NCBI GenBank assembly: GCA_934636045.1
Contig: CAKTZP010000095.1
Span: forward strand, 1 to 8,212
Direction of reading: 5' to 3'
Source of the DNA: an uncultured Oscillospiraceae bacterium
GTDB lineage: Bacteria > Bacillota > Clostridia > Oscillospirales > Oscillospiraceae
Length of the DNA: 8,212 nt
Under the pieces are notes generated by a model, which was not told where the DNA came from, made no database searches, and saw nothing but the letters and a program-made list of their open reading frames with translations. A program made the translations under genes and the position numbers. This document shows, in pieces, positions 1 through 7,917 of this stretch; within the stretch, counting starts at the first letter, position 1; every line of letters starts with the position of its first letter.

Positions 1-221
1 GAAGCGGACGGGCCGCCGATGCCGGTGGAGCAGACGCTGACCTTTTCGCCGAGCAGGGTGCCGGTGTAGATATTATATTCCCGATTCTGTGCGACATGCA
101 CGGGGTTATCAAAGAGCTTTGCGATGGATTCGCAGCGGCCGGGGTCGCCGGGCAGAATGCAGTAACGGCCGACGTCGCCTTCGACGCAGCGGATATGGAA
201 TTGTTTTTCAAGCTGTTGCAT
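1..221 (-). CDS. udp: Uridine phosphorylase, N-terminal part (cut by the window edge)
   Basis: Uridine phosphorylase of the nucleoside phosphorylase family cleaves uridine with phosphate to uracil and ribose-1-phosphate, a cytosolic pyrimidine salvage step. Only the first 73 codons are in the window. They show the phosphate-binding motif PGDPGR (residues 24-29, with R29 the expected phosphate ligand), the segment around NREYNIYTG (46-54) and the signature CSTGIGGPS (64-72). All of these fit the Udp group within the PNP/UDP family. The ATG at 221 is preceded by AAAGGAG with 9 nt spacing and by its own promoter, so the gene appears to be transcribed separately from the polC operon. The substrate could be another nucleoside, because specificity residues lie in the missing part. 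The family call is secure; uridine over purine nucleosides is probable. Confidence 0.86.
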   Translation of the reverse strand, partial: MQQLEKQFHIRCVEGDVGRYCILPGDPGRCESIAKLFDNPVHVAQNREYNIYTGTLLGEKVSVCSTGIGGPSA

Positions 222-230
222 GATAAGACA

Positions 231-237
231 CTCCTTT
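231..237 (-). promoter_or_regulatory. Shine-Dalgarno site of udp
   Basis: On the minus strand this reads AAAGGAG, a near-perfect Shine-Dalgarno sequence 9 nt before the ATG at 221. It fixes the udp start. Confidence 0.85.
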
Positions 238-255
238 AAATAATCTTGCAGGATA

Positions 256-284
256 AGTATAGCGCATTGGGGCGGAAACGGCAA
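256..284 (-). promoter_or_regulatory. Sigma-A-type promoter of udp
   Basis: On the minus strand the -35 box is TTGCCG (279-284, 4 of 6 consensus bases) and the -10 box is TATACT (256-261, 5 of 6), with an ideal 17-nt spacer. Transcription should start near position 249, giving a leader of about 28 nt before the udp ATG. There is no room for a riboswitch in that leader, so any control would act on initiation. Confidence 0.75.
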
Positions 285-308
285 TCGATTTTCCAAAAAT
301 CGCCGATT
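279..308. promoter_or_regulatory. Inverted repeat over the udp -35 box (possible operator or weak polC terminator)
   Basis: CGATTTT (286-292) and AAAATCG (296-302) form a perfect 7-bp stem with a 3-nt loop. Two alternative outer extensions are possible: CGGC (279-282) with GCCG (302-305), or AATCG (283-287) with CGATT (304-308), each leaving a small bulge. The left arm coincides with the udp -35 hexamer, so a protein bound here would block RNA polymerase. Seen from polC, the hairpin starts about 50 nt past the stop codon and is followed by only three U residues. It would therefore be a poor intrinsic terminator. The symmetry is visible in the sequence; either function is inferred. Confidence 0.4.
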
Positions 309-315
309 CTTTGTG

Positions 316-342
316 ATTTTGCACGAATTCGATGTGCATAAT
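316..342. repeat. Imperfect 27-bp dyad upstream of the udp promoter
   Basis: The arms ATT-T-TGCAC (316-324) and GTGCA-T-AAT (334-342) pair at 8 of 9 positions around a 9-nt centre that contains the palindrome CGAATTCG (324-331, overlapping one base of the left arm). No T-run follows on either strand, so it is not an intrinsic terminator. Its centre is about 80 bp upstream of the predicted udp start site, where an activator or a repressor loop could act. It could also stabilise the 3' end of polC mRNA. The function is unknown. Confidence 0.35.
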
Positions 343-354
343 TTGTCGTTTCTG

Positions 355-3300
355 TCAGAATAGCGACATCTGGCTGGTGTCCGGCAGGTCGCCGAAGGCG
401 CCGGCTTGGCGGAGATTTTCGATGTGGGTCTTGGAGACCTTCGGGCAGGCGGCGGCAAATTCCTCGATGGAAATGAACTTTTTCCCCGCACGCCCGGCCA
501 CGATGTCGCGTGCAGCGGTCTCGCCGAGGCCGGAGACGGAGACAAACGGCGGCAGCAGCTTGCCCTCATAGATCAAAAATTTCGTCGCGTCGGAGCGGTA
601 AAGGTCCATGTTGGCAAAGTCGAAGCCGCGCAGGTAGAATTCGTAGCAGACCTCGAGCGTCGTCAGCAGGTCGTCGTCCTTGGCCGAGTGGTCGGGATTG
701 GAGGAAATATTTTTCATGTGCTCCTTGACCGTCTCGATGCCGTGGGTCATCATGACGGCGTCGAAGCCGTCCTTCTGGCTGCGGCGGTAGAAGTATGCCG
801 CGTAAAATGCCAGCGGCTCATGTACCTTGAACCAAGCGATGCGGAAGGCCATCATGACGTAGGCCGCCGCGTGCGCCTTTGGGAAGAGGTATTTGATCTT
901 TTTGCACGAGCCGATGTACCAATCCGGTACGCCGTGGGCGATCATTTCCTCCTCCGCGCCCTCGGGCAGTCCCCTGCCCTTTCGGACGGCCTCCATGATC
1001 TTGAACGCACGCTTTTCCGGCATGCCGCACTGGATCAGGTAGTTCATGATGTCGTCGCGGCAGCCGATGGCCTGACCGACCGTGGCCGTGCCGCTGACGA
1101 TCAAGTCCTTTGCGTTGCCGAGCCACACGTCCGTGCCATGGGAGAAGCCAGAAAGGCGGATGAGGGTGTCGAACTGCGTCGGCTTGGTGTCCATGAGCAT
1201 GCCGCGGGTGAAGCTGGTGCCGAACTCCGGGATGGCCACCGTGCCGGGGATGCCGAGCAGCGGGTCATTCTCATAGCCGAGGATGCGGCTGTTGGTGAAG
1301 ATGGACATGGTGTCCTTGTCGTCGAGCGGGATTTTCTGCGCGTCGACGCCGGTAATGTCCTCCATCATGCGGATCATGGTCGGGTCATCGTGGCCGAGCA
1401 TGTCGAGCTTGAGGAGGTTGGACTCCATGGAATGGTATTCAAAATGGGTGGTGATGATGTCGGTCTTCGTGTCGTCCGCCGGGTGCTGGACGGGGCAAAA
1501 ATCCCAGATCTCATTTTCCTGCGGGATGACGACGAGGCCTCCGGGGTGCTGGCCGGTAGTACGGCGCACATCGACGCAGCCCGCAGCCAGCCGGTTTTCC
1601 TCCGCGCGGGAGACGGTCATATCGCGCTCGGCGAGGTACTTTTTGACGTAGCCGTAGGCGGTCTTTTCCGCGACCGTGCCGATGGTTCCGGCGCGGAAGA
1701 CGTGGCTTGCACCGAACATCTCAATGCAGTACTGATGCGCGCGGGACTGATACTCTCCGGAGAAGTTCAGGTCGATATCGGGGACCTTGTCGCCGCCGAA
1801 GCCGAGGAAGGTCTCAAACGGGATGCTGAAGCCGTCCTTATCCAGCTTTTCGCCGCACTCGGGGCAGGTCGCGTCGGGCAGATCCGCGCCGCAGTTAATG
1901 CCCGCGGGCACCTCAAAGGTACAGTATTTGCACTTGGGGCAGCGGTAGTGCGGCGGCAGGGAGTTGACCTCGGTGATGCCGGACATGAACGCCACGAGCG
2001 ACGAGCCGACAGAACCACGCGAGCCGACCAGATAGCCGTTTTCCAGCGAGTTCTGGACGAGCTTCTGCGCGGACATGTAGATGACGTCGTAATGGCAGGT
2101 AATGATGTCGTGCAGCTCGGTCTCGACACGCTTGGTGACGATCTCGGGCGGATTTTCGCCGTAGAGGCGGTGCATTTTTTCGTAGACCAGCCGCTTCAGA
2201 TCCTCGACGGAGTTTTCGATCTTCGGCGGGAAGAGGTTGTATGGCAGCGGGCGCACGGTCTCGCACATGTCGGCGATGCGGTTGGGGTTGGTGACGACGA
2301 CCTCGAAGGCCTTTTCCGCGCCGAGGTAGGAGAATTCCTCCAGCATCTCGTCAGTCGTCCGGAAATACAGCGGATTCGGGCGGTCGCAGTCGGTAAAGCC
2401 CTTGCTGGCCAGCAGAATGCGGCGGTAAATTTCGTCCTCGGGGTTGAGGAAATGGACGTCGCCGGTGGCGCAGACGGGCTTCCCCAGCTCCTCGCCGAGG
2501 GAGACGATGGTGCGGTTGAATTCGCGCAGCTGCTCGACATCGTCGACCGTGCCGTCGGCCAGCATGAACATGTTGTTGCTCAGCGGCTGAATCTCTAAGA
2601 AGTCATAAAACGCGGCAATGCGCTTGAGCTCGTTGCGGCTCTTGTGGGCAATGACGGCTTGGAACAGCTCGCCGGCCTCGCAGGCCGAGCCGATGATGAG
2701 CCCCTCGCGGAATTCCAGCAGCTCAGACTTCGGCATGCGGGGGTTGCGCTTGAAGAACTTCAGATGTGCGTCGGAGATAATCCGGTAGAGGTTGCGCAGA
2801 CCGGTCTGGTTCTTGGCAAAGACGATGATATGCTTGGCGCGGCGGTCTGTGATGCGGCTGCCGCTGCGCAGCGCCGCCATGCAGGGATTGATGCTCTGAA
2901 TGTCCGTCACGCCGCGCTCTTCCAGCATGGCTGCAAAGCGGAGGTAGAGATAGCCGCAGGTCAGCGCGTCGTCCGAGGCGCGGTGATGGTTGAACTCCGG
3001 CAGGCTCAGCGCATCGGCCACCAGATTCAGCTTGTGCTTGTTCAGCTGCGGCATGAGGTTCTGGGAGAGGATGAGCGTGTCGATATACGTCGGCGCAAAG
3101 TCGATGCCCAGCCGCTCGCAGGCAGCGGTGATAAAGCCGACGTCAAAGTCCGCGTTGTGCGCCACAAGCGGGCGGCCGCCGCAGAATTCGAGGAACCTCG
3201 GCACCGCCTCGGAAACGTCCGGCGCGCCGACCAGCATCGCGTCGGTAATACCGGTCAACTCAATGTTCTTCGGGTCAAGGCGGCGGTGCGGGTCGACAAA

Positions 3301-4647
3301 GGTCTGGAAGGTCTCGACGGGCTTGCCGTCGCGCAGCAGCACCGCGCCGATCTCCGTAATAACGTCCTTGGATGAGGAAAGCCCCGTCGTCTCAAGGTCA
3401 AAGGCGATAAACTCGCCGCCGAGGGGCATGTTTTTCTCACCATGGACGGCAATGCGGTCGTCGACATCGTTGACATAGTAGCCCTCGCAGCCGTAGAGAA
3501 TCTTGATGCTTTTGTCTGTTCCCGCGACCTTGTTTTTGCTTGCCTTGAGCGCATCCGGGAAAGATGAGGCAACGCCGTGGTCGGTGATGGCGATGGCCTG
3601 ATGTCCCCAGCGCGCCGCCGTGGCGACAGCCTCGCCGGTCTTGGTCAGGGCGTCCATCATGGACATGGTGGTGTGCAGGTGCAGCTCCACGCGCTTATGC
3701 TCGGCGGTGTCGTCGCGGCACGGTGCAGCGGCGGGCATAATGGCAAAGGGCTTGACGACGACCTCCTTGCTGTAGTCGTCATAGTCGACCTTGCCCAGCA
3801 CGCGCAGCCAGAGGCCGGGCTTATTCACACCGTCGACGATCGGCTTTCCGGTGTCGCCCTTGAAGTAGCCGTTGACGCGGATAGAGCCGGTGTAATCAGT
3901 CATGTCAAAGGAAACAACCGTTGCCGCACCCTTTTTGATATCGCGGTGGTCGACGGCGAAGACCTTGCCCTCGATGATGACACGCTCGTCCTGCATGTCG
4001 AGGTTGATGTCGCCGATCTTCGTATTCTCGCCGCGGAAGGGCTTGCCGTAGATGGTCGAGGACGGAGGGGCTTCTCCGCTCTTTTTCTCCGGCGCAGAAA
4101 AGCGGGCGGCCGGAATTTCGCGCATGGCCTCACGGCGAAATTGCTCGGTCTGGGCAAACAGCGCCTCGCCCTCTTCGGCGCTGCCGCAGTGCACCTCAAT
4201 CTTGGTGGTCAGGTCAAAGTGCTCCTTGAGATAACGCTCCGCACGGGGCAGGTGCGGCGCGATGGCGTCCTTGCCGTTGGCGCGCAGGTGCAGCTTGGTC
4301 GTATCTGCGCCGATTTCCCAGCTGCATCCGGCCAGAATGGCCGCCGCCGGGGAAAAGGCGGAGATAATGCAGCGATTAAGCTCCGCCGCCTCGAGGCTGG
4401 CCGCAGCCGCCGTGGGAAAGCGCGGGTCAATCTGCACGGTCTTCAGACCGTAAAGCTCGACCAGCTGATCCGCCGTTTTGTTCAGCACGGCAGCCGGGAC
4501 ATAGTCCGGCAGCCGCAGCTCCAGCGTGATCCGGTGTGCGGCAGGGTCGATCTCCGCGCGGCAAACCGCCGCCTGCTCATACAGAGCACGCAGCGGTTCG
4601 TCGGGGCAGTATTCGTGGAACATTTTTAAAAAGGGATAGGGCTCCAT
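355..4647 (-). CDS. polC: DNA polymerase III alpha subunit, Gram-positive PolC type
   Basis: This is the replicative chromosomal DNA polymerase with built-in 3'-5' proofreading, 1430 aa and full length for the family. Domains in order: an N-terminal region (about 1-215); an OB fold (about 220-302); a PHP domain from 320 with H323, H325, D332, H357 and E388, resuming after the insert with H606, D730 and H732; and an inserted DnaQ-like exonuclease (412-575) with D417/E419, D502 and H555/D560. The polymerase core follows, with catalytic aspartates D957, D959 ([10 protein letters not shown]) and D1082 (LKLDMLG). A cysteine-rich zinc-binding insert (903-931) lies just before the first two aspartates. 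A helix-hairpin-helix region (about 1366-1420) precedes the C-terminal clamp-binding motif QMSLF (1426-1430). The ATG follows AGGAG with 6 nt spacing, 17 nt after ispG. It is the last gene of the operon. No frameshift or missing catalytic residue is seen. Confidence 0.98.
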   Translation of the reverse strand: MEPYPFLKMFHEYCPDEPLRALYEQAAVCRAEIDPAAHRITLELRLPDYVPAAVLNKTADQLVELYGLKTVQIDPRFPTAAAASLEAAELNRCIISAFSPAAAILAGCSWEIGADTTKLHLRANGKDAIAPHLPRAERYLKEHFDLTTKIEVHCGSAEEGEALFAQTEQFRREAMREIPAARFSAPEKKSGEAPPSSTIYGKPFRGENTKIGDINLDMQDERVIIEGKVFAVDHRDIKKGAATVVSFDMTDYTGSIRVNGYFKGDTGKPIVDGVNKPGLWLRVLGKVDYDDYSKEVVVKPFAIMPAAAPCRDDTAEHKRVELHLHTTMSMMDALTKTGEAVATAARWGHQAIAITDHGVASSFPDALKASKNKVAGTDKSIKILYGCEGYYVNDVDDRIAVHGEKNMPLGGEFIAFDLETTGLSSSKDVITEIGAVLLRDGKPVETFQTFVDPHRRLDPKNIELTGITDAMLVGAPDVSEAVPRFLEFCGGRPLVAHNADFDVGFITAACERLGIDFAPTYIDTLILSQNLMPQLNKHKLNLVADALSLPEFNHHRASDDALTCGYLYLRFAAMLEERGVTDIQSINPCMAALRSGSRITDRRAKHIIVFAKNQTGLRNLYRIISDAHLKFFKRNPRMPKSELLEFREGLIIGSACEAGELFQAVIAHKSRNELKRIAAFYDFLEIQPLSNNMFMLADGTVDDVEQLREFNRTIVSLGEELGKPVCATGDVHFLNPEDEIYRRILLASKGFTDCDRPNPLYFRTTDEMLEEFSYLGAEKAFEVVVTNPNRIADMCETVRPLPYNLFPPKIENSVEDLKRLVYEKMHRLYGENPPEIVTKRVETELHDIITCHYDVIYMSAQKLVQNSLENGYLVGSRGSVGSSLVAFMSGITEVNSLPPHYRCPKCKYCTFEVPAGINCGADLPDATCPECGEKLDKDGFSIPFETFLGFGGDKVPDIDLNFSGEYQSRAHQYCIEMFGASHVFRAGTIGTVAEKTAYGYVKKYLAERDMTVSRAEENRLAAGCVDVRRTTGQHPGGLVVIPQENEIWDFCPVQHPADDTKTDIITTHFEYHSMESNLLKLDMLGHDDPTMIRMMEDITGVDAQKIPLDDKDTMSIFTNSRILGYENDPLLGIPGTVAIPEFGTSFTRGMLMDTKPTQFDTLIRLSGFSHGTDVWLGNAKDLIVSGTATVGQAIGCRDDIMNYLIQCGMPEKRAFKIMEAVRKGRGLPEGAEEEMIAHGVPDWYIGSCKKIKYLFPKAHAAAYVMMAFRIAWFKVHEPLAFYAAYFYRRSQKDGFDAVMMTHGIETVKEHMKNISSNPDHSAKDDDLLTTLEVCYEFYLRGFDFANMDLYRSDATKFLIYEGKLLPPFVSVSGLGETAARDIVAGRAGKKFISIEEFAAACPKVSKTHIENLRQAGAFGDLPDTSQMSLF

Positions 4648-4653
4648 GGGGTT

Positions 4654-4658
4654 CTCCT
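4654..4658 (-). promoter_or_regulatory. Shine-Dalgarno site of polC
   Basis: On the minus strand this reads AGGAG, 6 nt before the polC ATG, inside the 17-nt gap after the ispG stop. The gap is too short for a promoter, so polC depends on read-through from upstream or on a promoter inside ispG. Confidence 0.75.
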
Positions 4659-4664
4659 GTCTCG

Positions 4665-5699
4665 TTATAGCTTGTCTATGTATTGCAGCAGCGCAGGCAG
4701 CAGCTGGTCGTAGGGCAGCGTCTCCTTGCGCTCGCCCTTGAGGAAGATGACGCCGCAGCCGTCGCCGCCGGCCACGCCGATGTCGGCCTCGCGCGCCTCG
4801 CCCGGGCCGTTGACGACGCAGCCCATCACCGCGACGGTGATGTCCTTGTCAATGCCCTGCAGGGCCTGCTCCACGCGGGCTGCAAGACCAATGAGATCGA
4901 TCTTTGTCCGGCCGCAGGTGGGGCAGGAAATGAGGTTCACCCCCCGGCGCAGCCCGGCGGCACGCAGGATGGCCTTGGCCGCCTCCACCTCGCGCACGGG
5001 GTCGGCGGTCAGGGAGACGCGAATGGTGTCGCCGATGCCGAGACACAGCAGGCCGCCGATGCCCATGGCCGATTTCACCGTGCCCATATATTCCGTGCCC
5101 GTTTCGGTCACGCCGAGGTGCAGCGGGTAGTCCGACTGCGCGGAAAACAGGCGGTAGGCCTGCATCATCAGCGGCACGGAGCTGGACTTCATCGACACGC
5201 AGATGTCGGTAAAGCCGAACCTTTCCAGCAGGCGGATGTGCGAAAATGCGCTCTCCACCAGTGCCTCGGGCGTCGGGTGACCGTATTTTTCAAGCAGGGA
5301 TTTTTCCAGACTGCCGCCGTTGACGCCGATGCGGATGGGAATATGATGCGCCCTGCAGCAGTCCACGACGGCGCGAACGCGGTCCTCCCCGCCGATGTTG
5401 CCGGGGTTAATGCGGATCTTGGCCGCGCCTTGCTCTGCGGCAGCAATGGCCAGACGGTAGTCAAAGTGAATGTCGGCCACAAGCGGCAGGGGCGAGCACG
5501 CCGCGATCTTGCCGAAGGCCTCCGCCGCGGCCATGTCGGGGACGGAGAGGCGGACGATCTCGCAGCCGGCCGCCCGCAGCGCCTCGATCTGTGCGAGGCA
5601 GCCCTCGACGTCGGTGTTCGGGATGTTCAGCATCGACTGGATGGACACCGGCGCGCCGCCACCGACTTTCACGCTGCCGACGGTAATTTGCTTTGTCAT
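4665..5699 (-). CDS. ispG: 4-hydroxy-3-methylbut-2-enyl diphosphate synthase (IspG/GcpE)
   Basis: IspG catalyses the penultimate MEP-pathway step, reducing 2-C-methylerythritol 2,4-cyclodiphosphate to HMBPP in the cytosol with a [4Fe-4S] cluster. Electrons come from ferredoxin or flavodoxin. The protein is 344 aa, the compact bacterial form without the large plant/chlamydial insert. The N-terminal TIM barrel begins with the substrate-binding stretch around SIQSM. The C-terminal iron-sulfur domain has cluster ligands C259 and C262 (SCPTCGRTK), C294 (GCVVNGPGE) and E301. The frame opens four codons earlier at a TTG (5711), but I chose the ATG at 5699 because GGAGG lies 5 nt before it. One base separates this start from the rseP stop, so translation is probably coupled. 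With dxr, this is the second MEP gene of the operon. Confidence 0.97.
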   Translation of the reverse strand: MTKQITVGSVKVGGGAPVSIQSMLNIPNTDVEGCLAQIEALRAAGCEIVRLSVPDMAAAEAFGKIAACSPLPLVADIHFDYRLAIAAAEQGAAKIRINPGNIGGEDRVRAVVDCCRAHHIPIRIGVNGGSLEKSLLEKYGHPTPEALVESAFSHIRLLERFGFTDICVSMKSSSVPLMMQAYRLFSAQSDYPLHLGVTETGTEYMGTVKSAMGIGGLLCLGIGDTIRVSLTADPVREVEAAKAILRAAGLRRGVNLISCPTCGRTKIDLIGLAARVEQALQGIDKDITVAVMGCVVNGPGEAREADIGVAGGDGCGVIFLKGERKETLPYDQLLPALLQYIDKL

Positions 5700-5700
5700 A

Positions 5701-6759
5701 TTAGCCTCCAAAAATCTGGAACACGTCCTTAAAGGTGATCAGCGCCATGAAAATCAGCAGCAGCACCATGAAAGCGCCGTTGAGATAGGCCTCGTATTTG
5801 GGGTTGATCTTGCGGCGGAAAATCTTCTCGACCGCGGTAGTCACGAGCAGGCAGACGATGCGTCCGCCGTCCAGCGCAGGGATGGGCAGCATGTTCATCA
5901 CGGCCAGATTGACGGCAATGAACGCGAAAAGGTAAAACACATTGGCAAGGCCAAGGCTGACGGTTTCGGCCTGCGTGCCCTGCTTGGCGACCTCGGCGAT
6001 AACGCCGACAGCGCCGGACATATCCTTCACCGTTGCGCGGCCGGTAAAGATATCCTGCAAGCCCATCCGCACGAGGCGCACGAAGTCCTTGCAGTTGCGC
6101 CACGTGTTGGAAAGCACGCTGGTGAAGGTCTTTTCCTCCGCGCCGAGGCTGAAGCCGTAGCGCTCCGTGCCGTCCGCGGCGATATAGTCGCGCGCAATGG
6201 GAACATTCTTCAGCTCGACCAGCGCGCCGTCGCGGCGGACGGTGATGTCCTGATAGCCGTCGGTATCGCGGTCGAGGAGCATTTCGATGTCCCCGCCGAT
6301 ATAGACGCGCTCGCCATTGATGGAATAGAATTCGTCGCCGGCCTGAAGGTACGAAGCAAACGGCCGGTCGTCGACCATATCGGTAAGCTCCCGCGTGTAA
6401 AAGCCGCCCTTCGTCACGCTCAGGACGATCAGCAGGATCAAAAAGCCGCACACGAAGTTCATAAACGAGCCCGCGGCCAGAATGATCAGGCGCTTCCATG
6501 CCTTGGCGCGGCCGAAGGCGCGGGGATTATCGCTGTCCTCGTCCTCGCCCTCCATGGCGCAGTAGCCGCCGATGGGGATGCAGCGGAGGGAATAGGTCGT
6601 TTCGCCCTTCTGCTTTTTCCAGAGCGCCGGGCCCATGAACAGCGCAAATTCGTTGACCTGCACGCCCGAGAGCTTCGCGGTCACAAAGTGTCCCAGCTCA
6701 TGGACGAAAATCAGGACGCCGAACAGTAAAATTGCTAGGATAACATAAAAAACGGTCAA
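5701..6759 (-). CDS. rseP: RseP/RasP-type site-2 zinc metalloprotease (peptidase M50)
   Basis: This polytopic membrane protease cuts transmembrane segments of anti-sigma factors and remnant signal peptides. The 352-aa protein starts with a hydrophobic helix carrying the zinc site HELGH (H20, E21, H24). A G-rich membrane-associated loop follows (GGYCAMEGE, 64-72). Further hydrophobic segments lie near 91-115, 271-292 and 328-343. A PDZ-like region spans about 125-190 (LQAGDEFYSINGE, 138-150). The third zinc ligand is D297 in LPIPALDGGR. The start is a TTG whose bases overlap the dxr stop (shared TTGA). AGAGGTG lies just upstream, and the next Met (residue 42) would remove the active-site helix, so TTG is the only sensible start. 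The client is not identifiable here: no sigma or anti-sigma gene is in the window. In sporulating relatives the M50 protease SpoIVFB has a related fold, but the PDZ region and operon favour RseP. Confidence 0.95.
   Translation of the reverse strand: MTVFYVILAILLFGVLIFVHELGHFVTAKLSGVQVNEFALFMGPALWKKQKGETTYSLRCIPIGGYCAMEGEDEDSDNPRAFGRAKAWKRLIILAAGSFMNFVCGFLILLIVLSVTKGGFYTRELTDMVDDRPFASYLQAGDEFYSINGERVYIGGDIEMLLDRDTDGYQDITVRRDGALVELKNVPIARDYIAADGTERYGFSLGAEEKTFTSVLSNTWRNCKDFVRLVRMGLQDIFTGRATVKDMSGAVGVIAEVAKQGTQAETVSLGLANVFYLFAFIAVNLAVMNMLPIPALDGGRIVCLLVTTAVEKIFRRKINPKYEAYLNGAFMVLLLIFMALITFKDVFQIFGG
5705..5709 (-). promoter_or_regulatory. Shine-Dalgarno site of ispG, inside the end of rseP
   Basis: On the minus strand GGAGG lies 5 nt before the ATG at 5699. 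The same bases encode the last two glycines of RseP. The site decides the ispG start in favour of the ATG rather than the in-frame TTG at 5711. Confidence 0.8.
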
Positions 6760-7916
6760 TCGTCACACCTCTGTGCGTGCAGCCGGACGGCCTCGCGAGC
6801 CGCGCGGTCTGCCGCCAAAATTTCCTCCAGATCCGGCGCCGCCACATGCGGCACCGTGTCCATCGCCGCGCGCACCAGGCGCGGGATATCGTAAAAACCG
6901 ATCGCGTCCTGCAAAAACAGGGCAACCGCTGCCTCGTTCGCGCCGTTCATCACTGCGCAGGCCGTGCCGCCGCGCCGCGCCGCCTCCTTGGCCAGCGCGA
7001 GACATGGGAAAGCAGCCTCATCAGGTCTGTCAAACGTCAGCGGACCGCAGGTCAGCAGGTCGAGCGGCGCGTCGGGGTTCTCCGTTCGGTGCGGATAGGT
7101 CAGTGCAAGGCGGATGGGGATGCGCATATCCGGCACGCCCAGCTGCGCCAGCACCGCGCCGTCGCGGAATTCCACCAGCGAATGCACGATGCTCTGGCGG
7201 TGGATGATCGCGTCGACCTGCTCGAGCGGAAGGTCATACAGGCGCATGGCCTCGATGATCTCCAAGCCCTTATTCATCAGGGTCGCGCAATCAATGGTGA
7301 TTTTTTCGCCCATTTTCCAGTTCGGGTGGCGCAGGGCGTCGGCCTTGGTCACATGCCGCAGCTCCTTCGGCGATTTGCCGTAAAACGGGCCGCCGGAGCA
7401 GGTTAAAATCAGGCGGCGAATCTCGCGCCGGTCGCCGCAGCCCATCAGACACTGGAAAATGGCCGAATGCTCGGAATCGACAGGAATGATTTCTGCGCCA
7501 AAGCGCCGTGCCTCGGCCATGACAAGCTCACCCGCGCAGACGAGGGTCTCCTTGTTGGCCAGCGCAATGCGCTTTTGCTTGCGGATGGCGGCCAGCGTCG
7601 GGCGCAGACCAAGCATGCCCACCACGGCGGTCAGAACGGTGTCCGCAGCGTCATATTCCGCGGCGGCGATCAGCCCGGCCTCGCCGAAAAGGACGGTAAT
7701 ATCCTGCCCGGTCAGCGCGGCTTTTAATTCCGCAGCCGCGGCTTCCGTCGCCATAACGGCCAGCTCCGGCCGGAATTCACGGCACTGCTGTGCCATTCGC
7801 TCCACATTCGTCCCCGCCGCCAAAGCAACGACGCGGACGCCAAGCTGCCGTACGACCTCGAGCGTCTGCCGGCCGATGGAGCCGGTAGCGCCGAGAACGG
7901 AAAGATTCTTAGTCAT
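6756..7916 (-). CDS. dxr: 1-deoxy-D-xylulose 5-phosphate reductoisomerase
   Basis: Dxr performs the first committed MEP-pathway step, the rearrangement and NADPH-dependent reduction of DXP to MEP in the cytosol. The 386-aa protein has the family's usual length. The N-terminal Rossmann domain carries the NADPH loop GATGSIG (9-15), and LANKETLV (118-125) follows. The metal and substrate site shows D147 and E149 in VDSEHSA, SGGPFYG (174-180), the flexible active-site flap around HPNWKMG with W200, and MNKGLE with N215, K216 and E219. All expected catalytic residues are present. The ATG at 7916 is one base after the cdsA stop and has only a weak Shine-Dalgarno (GGTAAA), so its translation probably depends on ribosomes finishing cdsA. 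Its 3' end overlaps the rseP start by 4 nt. Confidence 0.97.
   Translation of the reverse strand: MTKNLSVLGATGSIGRQTLEVVRQLGVRVVALAAGTNVERMAQQCREFRPELAVMATEAAAAELKAALTGQDITVLFGEAGLIAAAEYDAADTVLTAVVGMLGLRPTLAAIRKQKRIALANKETLVCAGELVMAEARRFGAEIIPVDSEHSAIFQCLMGCGDRREIRRLILTCSGGPFYGKSPKELRHVTKADALRHPNWKMGEKITIDCATLMNKGLEIIEAMRLYDLPLEQVDAIIHRQSIVHSLVEFRDGAVLAQLGVPDMRIPIRLALTYPHRTENPDAPLDLLTCGPLTFDRPDEAAFPCLALAKEAARRGGTACAVMNGANEAAVALFLQDAIGFYDIPRLVRAAMDTVPHVAAPDLEEILAADRAAREAVRLHAQRCDD
6766..6772 (-). promoter_or_regulatory. Shine-Dalgarno site of rseP, inside the end of dxr
   Basis: On the minus strand this reads AGAGGTG, 6 nt before the TTG start at 6759. It lies within the last codons of dxr and supports the non-ATG start of rseP together with the TTGA stop/start overlap. 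Confidence 0.6.
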
Positions 7917-7917
7917 A

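Noticed and set aside
279..305. Firm call of a rho-independent terminator for the polC operon
   Set aside because: The hairpin is AT-rich with a bulge and is followed by only three U residues, so it is kept as a possible operator or weak terminator only.
311..330. CRP-like site suggested by TTGTGA before the upstream dyad
   Set aside because: Only one half-site resembles the TGTGA consensus. The partner half is absent at the required spacing, and a classical cAMP-CRP system is not expected in Clostridia.
222..354. Riboswitch or small RNA in the polC-udp gap
   Set aside because: The predicted udp leader is only about 28 nt and no conserved riboswitch core is visible in the 133-bp gap.
406..2598. 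730-codon open frame on the plus strand opposite polC
   Set aside because: Its product is low-complexity in style, rich in R, V, A, D, G and H, and resembles no family I know. It is the antisense shadow of a conserved polC region in GC-rich DNA, where strong third-position bias removes stops from the opposite strand.
2644..4629. Two further plus-strand open frames (2644-3375 and 3577-4629) opposite polC
   Set aside because: They have the same antisense-shadow composition. polC has uninterrupted domain motifs through both stretches and neither frame has a convincing ribosome binding site.
4683..6729. Long plus-strand frames opposite ispG (4683-5732) and rseP (5470-6729)
   Set aside because: They mirror the coding strand and overlap each other. 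They have no recognisable domains, while the minus-strand genes carry full catalytic motifs.
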